Positions 1 through 5,120 of a stretch of DNA of 5,131 bases are shown piece after piece. Origin of the DNA: Acetobacteraceae bacterium. GTDB lineage: Bacteria > Pseudomonadota > Alphaproteobacteria > Acetobacterales > Acetobacteraceae. Position numbers and translations under genes: made by a program. The stretch's first letter is position 1. Every line of letters begins with the position of its first letter. The notes beneath the pieces are model-generated. The model had not been told where the DNA came from. It did not search any database and saw nothing but the letters and a program-made list of their open reading frames with translations. The stretch covers positions 1 through 5,131 of the forward strand of contig DAICYU010000339.1 of the NCBI GenBank assembly GCA_027311485.1, given 5' to 3'.

Positions 1-158
1 AGGTACATCGGCAAGCCCGCAGGTGCCCACCATGGACTGCCCAGTTCCGGCTGAAAGGCTAGCTGCCAGGCCGTCCATTCGGTGGCGCCCCAGATGGCCG
101 CAATGACGATGCCGAAAACGGTGAACACCTGTAGCCAGAGGATTTTCGAACCTGACAT
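1..158 (-). CDS. traG: Conjugal coupling protein TraG/VirD4 (5' part only)
   Basis: This is the first 52 codons of a gene that continues past the left edge. Translating from the ATG at 158 gives MSGSKILWLQVFTVF, then a hydrophobic stretch (about residues 10-24) and a Trp-rich region (WGATEW, ...SPWWAP). I recognise this as the N-terminal membrane anchor of the TraG/VirD4 coupling proteins that follow DUF3363 relaxases in alphaproteobacterial ICEs. The full protein would be a hexameric inner-membrane ATPase that passes the relaxase-DNA complex to the type IV secretion channel. The Walker motifs would lie beyond the window, so ATPase function is inferred from family and position. The start is supported by a GGAG ribosome site five bases upstream. 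The gene lies 129 bases after the relaxase stop, so unlike the genes before it, it is not coupled by overlap. A trb mating-pair operon would be expected further downstream. Confidence 0.85.
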   Translation of the reverse strand, partial: MSGSKILWLQVFTVFGIVIAAIWGATEWTAWQLAFQPELGSPWWAPAGLPMY

Positions 159-163
159 CGCCG

Positions 164-167
164 CTCC
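164..167 (-). promoter_or_regulatory. Ribosome binding site of traG
   Basis: GGAG on the minus strand lies five bases before the ATG at 158. It is one of the clearest Shine-Dalgarno matches in the window. This suits a gene that starts afresh after a 129-base gap instead of by translational coupling. Confidence 0.6.
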
Positions 168-287
168 GTGCTGGGAAACGCTGCAGTTCGACCGCGTATG
201 TGCTTGATGACAAGGCCGAACCGAGGCGGGTCGCAGAAATGGCGAGAGAATCGGATTATTCGGCAGGAGTCTTTGGTATCACCGTCA

Positions 288-2030
288 TCAAAGCCCAAGC
301 CCTCGTTTCCGGCCAAAGCTCCAATCGACGCCGCCCACCGGCAGCATCGTTCCCGACACTTGTTGGCCGAGTTTCTGTTCCAGTGCCGGCCGCCAGGGCA
401 CGAGTTGGAATCCAAGCCCATCATCGATCATGACGAACCGGCCAGAGGACAGCGTGATGCGCTGGCGGTAGATCCCGGCGACGTATTCGCCCTGGCCGGA
501 CGGCTTATGCGGAAGTCCGGTCTCTTGGACTATGCGGCTGTTAGCAGCATCCAGTTCGCGTTGACGCAATGTGTCGATGAGACCGGACGCAAAGATCACA
601 CGGTCGCCGTTTAGGCGGGCAAGCCCATCCGCGACAAGATGGTCAGTCCGCCGCGCCATCGCGTCTCGGATTTCGGCCCCGAATCCACCGGCCGTAGGAG
701 TGGGATCGCGGGCCACTAATTCGCGGTCGAGCCAGGTGGCGCCAGGTGCGGTGATTTGCGCTTCGAGCGGCAGGTCTGATCGGGTTGCCAGCGAGAGACG
801 GCGCCGGGCATTTGTATCCTCCCAGGCGCGAAGTTCGACGATGGCACCGGGCTGGGCGTCGCCCGTCATGTCAAGATTGGCGAAGCGTATGTGATGAGTG
901 CGGCCATCGGCGCCATCGATGATCGCATAGGCCGTGCCAGCAAGTTCATCGTGCAAGCCGCGCTCCACGAGCCTGCCGATGACGCGGTCCGTGATATCAT
1001 CGCCATGGACGGCAAAGCCCGCCACGTCCGGTGCACGTGCACCATCCGTCATGGCCCGGTGCATCTTTTTGATAATGTCAACGCGGATGGCGAGGTCCCG
1101 CAACGTGTCCTCGATGCCAGGCTTCAGGGTCCAGCAACCTGGCCCCGCTGGTTCCGCAAGGCCCATCCGCTCCAGCTTCATCGCCCGGCCGGTCATTAGC
1201 CGGCGGAGTTCCGGGTCGGGCCCGGTGGCGTTCGGCCGCAGGTCCGCGACACCGGCACCGTCATCGGCAACATCTCGCAAAGCGCGATCCAGGCTGGTCC
1301 ACCGTTCTGCGTCCACCTCCCGGCGCAGCGCGTTGGAAATCTCGCGCTCGCTTCGAGGGCCAAGTTCCAGTTCGACGCGCTCCTCAGCACGGCCACGAAG
1401 CCCACGGCCGATATAGTCGCGGCTTATGACGAGGTCCCCGCCGTCATCGGCGCGCCCACGCACCAGCACGTGGATATGCGGGTTATCGGTATTCCAATGA
1501 TCCACCGCGACCCAATCAAGCCTGGTGCCGAGGTCTCGCCCGGCGTCTGACATCAGCTCACACGTGAATGCGCGCAGATCGGCCAGCTCTCCGGCATGTT
1601 CAGGCGATACCGTGAAGCGGAAATGATGCCGGTCGCCTTCGCATCGTTCTGCGAAGGCTTTCACGTCAGCGGTCTCCGCATCCGGACCGAACATTTTTCC
1701 ACGCGCGCCGTCGAGGGTCACGCCTTCACGTTCGAGATACGCGATGTGGCGCGACAGAGGCGCGGACCGGAATTTCGTGCCGAGTTGCCGGACGACACGC
1801 GCCTTGATGGCCACGCGCCGTGCCGGTGACCGGATTGACCGGGCAAGAGCTGCGGCACGGCCCCGTCCAAAGTTAGATTTGCCTGTCGGCGCGCGCTTTG
1901 CCGAAAAGCTTCGACCCAAATGGCCTGCTTTGCGCGCCGCTTTTGTCACCTCGCCAACAAAGCTCTTCGTATCGCGGCCGTGTCCGATGCGGCCTGGCCG
2001 GACGTGGAGATCATCATCGCGCCTGGTCAT
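288..2030 (-). CDS. Relaxase / mobilization nuclease with DUF3363 domain
   Basis: This 580-residue protein would nick one strand at oriT, stay bound to the 5' end, and be carried with it into the recipient. The start MTRRDDDLHVRPGRI is the typical opening of DUF3363 relaxases. The longer open frame from 2156 adds 42 residues unlike the family and was not used. Residues about 1-200 are the nuclease part. Tyr98 in RHIAYLEREGV is the likely nucleophile. HHFRFTVSPE (135-144) and DHWNTDNPHIHVLVRG (177-192) supply the histidine cluster, with His185 and His187 forming the HUH pair. Residues about 215-570 match DUF3363, a domain of unknown function, and end in the family-like VDWSFGRKRG (568-577). 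The length is normal and I see no frameshift. The ATG overlaps the stop of the 84-codon ORF upstream as ATGA. A partial Shine-Dalgarno (CAGG) precedes it. Family and start are firm; the exact nucleophile is inferred. Confidence 0.93.
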   Translation of the reverse strand: MTRRDDDLHVRPGRIGHGRDTKSFVGEVTKAARKAGHLGRSFSAKRAPTGKSNFGRGRAAALARSIRSPARRVAIKARVVRQLGTKFRSAPLSRHIAYLEREGVTLDGARGKMFGPDAETADVKAFAERCEGDRHHFRFTVSPEHAGELADLRAFTCELMSDAGRDLGTRLDWVAVDHWNTDNPHIHVLVRGRADDGGDLVISRDYIGRGLRGRAEERVELELGPRSEREISNALRREVDAERWTSLDRALRDVADDGAGVADLRPNATGPDPELRRLMTGRAMKLERMGLAEPAGPGCWTLKPGIEDTLRDLAIRVDIIKKMHRAMTDGARAPDVAGFAVHGDDITDRVIGRLVERGLHDELAGTAYAIIDGADGRTHHIRFANLDMTGDAQPGAIVELRAWEDTNARRRLSLATRSDLPLEAQITAPGATWLDRELVARDPTPTAGGFGAEIRDAMARRTDHLVADGLARLNGDRVIFASGLIDTLRQRELDAANSRIVQETGLPHKPSGQGEYVAGIYRQRITLSSGRFVMIDDGLGFQLVPWRPALEQKLGQQVSGTMLPVGGVDWSFGRKRGLGL

Positions 2031-2281
2031 TCCCGCACCTGCTGTCCCGTGTTGCAGCGGAGCGACGGCGCTCTGACGGAGGAAAATACTCGGCTTTTTG
2101 TCGGCAGCGCCGTCGCCTCTATGTGACGCGCCGCTCGAAAACCCCAAGGAAACCAACCATCAGCACGCCGTAAGACGGCGCCGCTTTTATCTTGCCATCG
2201 TCTGCTCCGTCCTGCTGATCCTACGCCGCCACCATCCAAACATGCGATTTCACGCGCGGCGCCAATCAGGACGGCGCTCAT
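2027..2281 (-). CDS. Hypothetical 84-residue ORF between transglycosylase and relaxase
   Basis: I do not recognise this product. It fills the gap between the two flanking genes exactly: its ATG at 2281 overlaps the transglycosylase stop as ATGA, and its TGA overlaps the relaxase ATG as ATGA. That fit at both ends, in an operon where every upstream junction is a 4-base overlap, is the main argument that it is translated. The protein starts MSAVLIGAAREIACLDGGG, is rich in Arg, Gly and Ala, has four Trp, and shows no signal peptide, membrane segment or known motif. Its third codon positions are not strongly GC-biased. There is no good ribosome site. In related elements I would expect a DUF736 gene hereabouts, but this sequence does not resemble DUF736. 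The same bases carry inverted repeats that could be oriT, so it may be non-coding DNA that is open by chance, or a coupling ORF whose translation matters more than its product. Confidence 0.4.
   Translation of the reverse strand: MSAVLIGAAREIACLDGGGVGSAGRSRRWQDKSGAVLRRADGWFPWGFRAARHIEATALPTKSRVFSSVRAPSLRCNTGQQVRE
2062..2116. repeat. Perfect 11-bp inverted repeat next to the relaxase start; oriT candidate
   Basis: GCGACGGCGCT at 2062-2072 is the exact reverse complement of AGCGCCGTCGC at 2106-2116, with a 33-base spacer. The spacer is AT-richer in its middle and holds TCGGC twice (2090-2094 and 2101-2105), 11 bp or about one helical turn apart. The repeat lies 31 bases upstream of the relaxase ATG. 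Relaxase and accessory-protein sites at oriT commonly contain inverted repeats and often sit beside the relaxase gene. The repeat is seen; the oriT role is inferred. Confidence 0.5.
2159..2219. repeat. Nested inverted repeats with a nic-like motif
   Basis: An inner hairpin CGCCGT-AAG-ACGGCG (2166-2180, perfect 6-bp stem) sits inside an outer pair ATCAGCA (2159-2165) and TGCTGAT (2213-2219). On the plus strand CGTCCTGC at 2208-2215 matches the IncP/MOBP-type nic consensus YATCCTGY at seven of eight positions. It partly overlaps the outer right arm. This could be the nicking region of oriT with stem structures beside it. The short motif match alone is weak. The hairpin is not followed by a convincing T-run on the minus strand, so I do not call it a terminator. 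Confidence 0.35.
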
Positions 2282-3096
2282 GGCGATTGAGTCTTTGATC
2301 CCGCTGAAATGGGGATGAACAGGCCACCTGACTGCGGCGCCAGTGCTGCGATGACAGTGTTTGACGTGACGTTATTTTGTTGCTGGTTCGGTTTTGAATT
2401 TGCGTTTAGAAAACCGTCGTTATCACCTTGAATGGCACCGGAATTGCTCATCGCATTGTCGCTTATGAACAATGGGGCTGTCATCCATGTCACGGGATTC
2501 ACGGTTGTCGAAATGCTGCCAATCTGCGCGCCGGACAACATGGGAGCGAGCCGGGAGAGGTAGAGTTGCGTCTCTTTGGGTAGTGGTTCGCCCGTCGCCA
2601 GATGTTCGTCATACCGCGCGGGACCGGCATTATAGGCCGCCAGAAAACCGGATTGACCGTAGAGGTCGAGCATTTCGCGTAAGTACGCTACGCCCGCCAT
2701 GATGTTGTTGCGTGGTTGATAAGGATCAGCACCCAGGCCGAGCTCCTGGCGCAGCGCCGCATATGTTTCCGGCATGATCTGCATGAGGCCGATTGCCCCT
2801 TTCGGCGACAGCGCTTGTGCATTTCCGCCGCTCTCGACCTGCATCACGGAGCGTATCCAAAGCGCCGGGATCGAGAACCGGCGCGACGCCGCATCGATCA
2901 ACGCGTCAACCAGTTCGGTCGACGGCAAGGTGCCGGTCGACGTTTTCACGGGTGATGTTTGCGCCATTGCCGGTATGCAGAACATGACCGAAAATCCGAG
3001 CGCCAAAATGCTGACTGAGAGTGAAAAACGAATGCGGTCAAAAACTCCGGACGCGCGGATAGAAAGATTTTCGGGATGGGAAGGAGTTGATTTCAC
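2278..3096 (-). CDS. Conjugation-associated lytic transglycosylase (SLT family)
   Basis: This 272-residue secreted enzyme would cleave peptidoglycan glycan strands to make room for the secretion channel. I chose the GTG at 3096, which overlaps the traF stop as GTGA. A longer GTG frame from 3135 would overlap traF by 43 bases. From the chosen start, residues about 21-45 form a signal peptide ending ...CIPAMA, with cleavage before Gln46. The fold shows the SLT signatures: catalytic Glu88 in QVESGGN, GLMQI (103-107), and AYNAG (154-158). The catalytic domain ends near residue 190. A tail of about 75 residues follows, rich in Asn, Ser, Gln and Thr, with no motif I can name. It is the kind of region that could be a periplasmic linker or a contact surface. 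The tail DNA is AT-richer than the neighbouring genes. VirB1-like enzymes of type IV secretion systems play this role. The family call is firm; the exact start is less so. Confidence 0.92.
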   Translation of the reverse strand: MKSTPSHPENLSIRASGVFDRIRFSLSVSILALGFSVMFCIPAMAQTSPVKTSTGTLPSTELVDALIDAASRRFSIPALWIRSVMQVESGGNAQALSPKGAIGLMQIMPETYAALRQELGLGADPYQPRNNIMAGVAYLREMLDLYGQSGFLAAYNAGPARYDEHLATGEPLPKETQLYLSRLAPMLSGAQIGSISTTVNPVTWMTAPLFISDNAMSNSGAIQGDNDGFLNANSKPNQQQNNVTSNTVIAALAPQSGGLFIPISAGSKTQSP

Positions 3097-3629
3097 TGTG
3101 CGGCATTTCGCGATGATTGCTTGCGGGGAAGCCACAATGGCGTTGCGCTGCCGATGATTGTGCTGTCCGGCACCGGCCCGAAATATCGGCCGTCAAAGCT
3201 GTCCGGCACGCCTGCGTTCATCAGAAAAACTTCGCCTGTTCGGACCGTGCGGCAGCCTTGCCAGACAGGCAGTTTCCGGCCGCGCGCATCGCGATCAAGC
3301 GCTTGCGCCTCGGCAATACCGTTGACTGTGATCGTAAGTCCGGATCGGCAGACAATCTGTCCGGGCAAACCGGCGACGTGCTTAATAAGCGGCACGCCGA
3401 GCGCCAAATATCGACGCGCCGCCATGAATTGCGCGAGCTCGGCCGGTGGTGTGATGACGAGTAATTCGCCTGCCGTCAGTTTGCCGGCCGGATGTATGGC
3501 ATAGAGCCCAATGGGTACGCTGGCGCTGGCATTCCAGAGTAGGCGCGGCGTCGGATGCGCCGTAGATGAAAACGCGATCATCGACATGCCGAAAAGCATC
3601 GCGCCGAGAATTTTCTGGCCCGCGTTCAT
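3093..3629 (-). CDS. traF: TraF-type S26 peptidase (conjugative pilin maturation)
   Basis: This 178-residue membrane-anchored serine peptidase belongs to the signal peptidase I-like family. In RP4, TraF trims and cyclises the TrbC pilin, and this protein is expected to do the same for the element's trb-encoded pilin. I chose the ATG at 3629 because it overlaps the DUF2840 gene stop as ATGA and gives a normal N-terminus (MNAGQK followed by a hydrophobic anchor, about residues 7-24). An ATG at 3656 would add nine residues. Ser37 in SVPIGLY and Lys83 in PLIKHVAGLPGQ are the expected catalytic dyad. GEVFLMN (132-138) and PDSFDGRYFGPV (142-153) are the later conserved S26/TraF boxes. The length is normal for TraF. 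It overlaps the transglycosylase start by four bases, so the two periplasm-facing transfer enzymes are made together. Confidence 0.93.
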   Translation of the reverse strand: MNAGQKILGAMLFGMSMIAFSSTAHPTPRLLWNASASVPIGLYAIHPAGKLTAGELLVITPPAELAQFMAARRYLALGVPLIKHVAGLPGQIVCRSGLTITVNGIAEAQALDRDARGRKLPVWQGCRTVRTGEVFLMNAGVPDSFDGRYFGPVPDSTIIGSATPLWLPRKQSSRNAAQ

Positions 3630-4090
3630 GCACCGGCCCGCCGGCGAAGTGTCCATGCTACGTGCATCGGCCTCGTGTAGGATCGAGGCTGTTCGCCGGC
3701 AGTCAGGCGGTTGTGAACATGCCGCCAGTGATCGGGTGCCGCTTCTTCCGGCTTTATTTCCAGCTGCTCAACGGCGTCGATCTGCCGCAACGCCTGCTCA
3801 ACTTTCGGCCAGCCGGTCAGGCGCAGCAGAATCTCGCCGCCGGGTTTCACGTAAGGCACCGTTGAATACGGTTCGCCTGCCACGAAAGCGCGAAGGATAT
3901 CAATGCGGGAGACGATGGTGCCGTAATCGTTCGAGGCCCAGCGCACGAACGCAAACACACTGCCGGGCGCAAATCCGACGATTCGGCGGCGGCGGTCGAG
4001 GATCTGATCCTCGACGATTTTGCCGAAGCGAATCCAGCGTTCGATGCGCTTTTCGATCCAGGTGAGCTCAACCATGGTGAGGTCGCTCAT
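3626..4090 (-). CDS. DUF2840 family protein
   Basis: This 154-residue cytoplasmic protein has no known biochemical function. I recognise it as DUF2840 from its size, its place between the parA cassette and traF, and its sequence: ELTWIEKRIERWIRFG near the N-terminus (8-23), FVRWASNDYGTIVSRIDILRA in the middle (48-68), and a late block with DHWRHVHNRL (120-129). It is basic at both ends, with no signal peptide or membrane segment. The start at 4090 overlaps the stop of the ribbon-helix-helix gene as ATGA and has GAGG seven bases upstream. The frame stays open for 89 more codons to 4357, but that part is an Arg/His-rich shadow of the gene upstream. Its stop overlaps the traF ATG as ATGA. The family is found almost only in conjugative elements, so a role in transfer or its control is likely but unproven. 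Confidence 0.88.
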   Translation of the reverse strand: MSDLTMVELTWIEKRIERWIRFGKIVEDQILDRRRRIVGFAPGSVFAFVRWASNDYGTIVSRIDILRAFVAGEPYSTVPYVKPGGEILLRLTGWPKVEQALRQIDAVEQLEIKPEEAAPDHWRHVHNRLTAGEQPRSYTRPMHVAWTLRRRAGA

Positions 4091-4341
4091 GGCGCGGCCT
4101 CGCCGTTTTCTGGGTATTCCCGCGCCAACAAGTCTCGCAGCATGTCGGCGACGGTGATGCCGCGGCGGAACGCGACGATTTTGATGCGGCCGCGCAGCGC
4201 CGGCGTCACGTCGATGGTTAGCCGCGCGGTGAAGCCGGGATCGATGCCCGTGCCGTTTGTCCTGGCGTCCGGCGTGCGTATCCAGGTGTCCGGATCGCTC
4301 GGGCGCGTGGCAAAGCCGCGCTTGTGGGTGCGGTTTGTCAT
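4087..4341 (-). CDS. Ribbon-helix-helix protein, probable ParG-like partner of ParA
   Basis: This 84-residue basic protein has two parts. Residues 1-38 look flexible and polar (MTNRTHKRGF...). Residues about 39-77 fit a ribbon-helix-helix domain: a beta strand ARLTIDV (39-45), helix TPALRGRIKIVAFRRG (46-61), and helix TVADMLRDLLAREY (63-76). That shape, a mobile tail before a short DNA-binding dimer domain, resembles ParG (76 residues), the partner of the ParF ATPase. It directly follows parA with an ATGA overlap, as a parG would. Likely roles are binding a centromere site, stimulating the ParA ATPase, and repressing the operon. The tandem repeats upstream of parA are candidate sites. No strong Shine-Dalgarno is visible, which fits translational coupling. 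The fold is inferred from pattern, not alignment. It could instead be an autoregulator without a partition role. Confidence 0.8.
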   Translation of the reverse strand: MTNRTHKRGFATRPSDPDTWIRTPDARTNGTGIDPGFTARLTIDVTPALRGRIKIVAFRRGITVADMLRDLLAREYPENGEAAP

Positions 4342-4976
4342 GGCGTAAGTCCGGCAATCTCGGTGCCGAGCGCTATTATTTCGTTTGAAGCAGCAACGCC
4401 GGAATCTACCTCGAAGACAAGCCGACCGGTGCGGGCGGCGTCCGCGAAGGCAACACGCTGGCCGATCCGCGCGGCGAGCACCGGTGGATCGTGCTCGGCC
4501 AGTGCATCGCCGGTCTCACGCGCGATGATGGTGCGCGCCGCGCACCGATTCAGCACGAAGCGGGCGACAAGCTCGGGCCGGAAAATTCTCGCCTCATGGA
4601 TCAGGTTCAGCATCTCGCCGGATGCCCAGCCGTCAAATGGTGATGGCTGGGCCGGGACGAGCACGAGATCGGCGGCAAGCAATGCTGAGCGCATCAGGCC
4701 CGCAATACGCGGCGGCCCGTCGATCACCACGTGGTCGACACCGCGCGCAATTTCTGGCGCTTCCCGATGCAGCGTATCGCGGGCCAGGCCCAGCACGCCG
4801 AACAGCCGGGGACCTCCCTCCTTCGCCCGCTGCTCGGACCAGTCCAGCGCCGAGCCCTGGGGGTCGGCATCAATGACCGTCACGCGGCACCCCTGGCGGG
4901 CCCATGCGCCTGCCAGGTGGAGCGCCAGGGTCGTCTTGCCGACACCCCCCTTCTGGTTGAGCAGGGCCACGATCAT
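4338..4976 (-). CDS. parA: ParA-family partition ATPase (short, type Ib/ParF-like)
   Basis: This 212-residue ATPase has a deviant Walker A box KGGVGKTT (9-16) with the signature Lys9 and catalytic Lys14. Walker A' is VTVIDADPQGSALDW (32-46) and Walker B is DHVVIDGPP (81-89). There is no N-terminal helix-turn-helix, so it belongs with the short ParF-like ATPases. These usually pair with a small ribbon-helix-helix protein, as here. Expected role: ATP-dependent binding to the nucleoid to position and retain the excised circular element or plasmid. The ATG at 4976 has a good ribosome site (AAGGGG, five bases upstream) and gives the family's usual opening MIVALLNQKGG. Its stop overlaps the next ATG as ATGA. 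It is the first full gene of the run in this window, though the operon may begin further upstream, perhaps at repA. A 250-codon plus-strand frame over the same bases is an antisense shadow. Confidence 0.95.
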   Translation of the reverse strand: MIVALLNQKGGVGKTTLALHLAGAWARQGCRVTVIDADPQGSALDWSEQRAKEGGPRLFGVLGLARDTLHREAPEIARGVDHVVIDGPPRIAGLMRSALLAADLVLVPAQPSPFDGWASGEMLNLIHEARIFRPELVARFVLNRCAARTIIARETGDALAEHDPPVLAARIGQRVAFADAARTGRLVFEVDSGVAASNEIIALGTEIAGLTP

Positions 4977-5011
4977 GGCTGCCCCTTTCCCTTCCCGTGA
5001 ATCTTCGTCAT
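4973..5011 (-). other. Possible 12-residue leader ORF overlapping parA
   Basis: ATG at 5011 opens a frame encoding MTKIHGKGKGQP whose TGA overlaps the parA ATG as ATGA, the same junction type as in the rest of the operon. GGGGA lies about seven bases upstream as a possible ribosome site. The frame is open without a stop up to the window edge at 5131 (52 sense codons), so it could also be the tail of an upstream gene. The DNA is AT-rich with repeats, so an open frame by chance is quite possible. Confidence 0.25.
4982..4987 (-). promoter_or_regulatory. parA: Ribosome binding site of parA
   Basis: AAGGGG on the minus strand lies five bases before the ATG at 4976, within a purine-rich run. It supports the chosen parA start. 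Confidence 0.6.
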
Positions 5012-5015
5012 GCGA

Positions 5016-5024
5016 TTATCCCCA
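5016..5024 (+). promoter_or_regulatory. DnaA-box-like site
   Basis: TTATCCCCA differs from the DnaA box TTWTNCACA at one position. It lies 40 bases upstream of parA and 20 bases from the repeat cluster. Alone it means little. Together with the iteron-like repeats and the hairpin it raises the possibility of a replication origin for the excised element. Confidence 0.2.
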
Positions 5025-5043
5025 AATGTGCAAAACGCGGGGT

Positions 5044-5086
5044 ACGTTAGATAAATTCCGAAGGAATTTAAGTTAGACAAGTTAGA
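5044..5086. promoter_or_regulatory. Candidate partition site/operator: TCTAAC repeats around a hairpin
   Basis: On the minus strand TCTAACTT occurs at 5086-5079 and 5077-5070 (a 9-bp period), and TCTAACGT at 5051-5044. Between the second and third copies is a perfect hairpin TAAATTCC-TTC-GGAATTTA (5052-5070). Ribbon-helix-helix proteins bind short repeated boxes, and parF/parG systems keep their operator and centromere just upstream of parF, so this is the natural target for the protein encoded at 4087-4341. Iterons for a RepA-type initiator are the main alternative. I see only weak -35/-10 matches here (TTGTCT at 5080-5075, no good -10 at normal spacing). Confidence 0.45.
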
Positions 5087-5104
5087 GTCTCGGAAACCTC
5101 TTGT

Positions 5105-5120
5105 AAAAATCGTGATTTTT
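5105..5120. repeat. AT-rich 7-bp inverted repeat
   Basis: AAAAATC (5105-5111) and GATTTTT (5114-5120) form a perfect inverted repeat with a two-base spacer, followed on the plus strand by more T-rich sequence. The GC-poor stem makes an intrinsic terminator unlikely. It could be a protein site or an easily melted segment of the same upstream control region. The window ends 11 bases later, so its context is unknown. Confidence 0.3.

Noticed and set aside
208..213. TTGTCA (minus strand) as a -35 box for a traG promoter
   Set aside because: No acceptable -10 box lies 16-18 bases downstream; the best sequence there is CGAACT.
265..272. ACTCCTGC (minus strand) in the relaxase-traG gap as a nic site
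   Set aside because: It matches the YATCCTGY consensus at only six of eight positions and has no inverted repeat beside it.
59..424. Minus-strand 121-codon frame across the relaxase/traG junction
   Set aside because: It is out of frame with both real genes, overlaps the conserved relaxase C-terminus and the traG start, and its sequence has no recognisable features.
168..1829. Several plus-strand frames (for example 168-614, 571-894, 934-1416, 1596-1829)
   Set aside because: All lie opposite the intact relaxase gene, have biased Arg/Ser/Pro composition and no domain or credible context.
2031..2156. 42-residue N-terminal extension of the relaxase
   Set aside because: The family begins at MTRRDDD (2030). 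The extension does not resemble relaxases, and the 2030 start makes an ATGA overlap.
2166..2190. Hairpin CGCCGT-AAG-ACGGCG with a following TTTTA as a terminator
   Set aside because: The T-run is on the plus strand, where no gene is transcribed, is short, and is separated from the stem. On the transcribed minus strand no T-run follows.
3097..3135. Upstream GTG start at 3135 for the transglycosylase
   Set aside because: It overlaps traF by 43 bases, whereas the GTG at 3096 gives the 4-base overlap seen throughout the operon. The signal peptide is intact either way.
4091..4357. N-terminal extension of the DUF2840 protein
   Set aside because: The extra 89 residues are an Arg/His-rich readout of the ribbon-helix-helix gene in another frame. 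The start at 4090 has a ribosome site and an ATGA overlap.
4324..5076. Plus-strand 250-codon open frame opposite parA
   Set aside because: It is antisense to an unmistakable ParA gene, has no recognisable motif, is Ser/Arg/Ala-rich as expected of a shadow of GC-rich codons, and runs into the repeat-rich upstream region.
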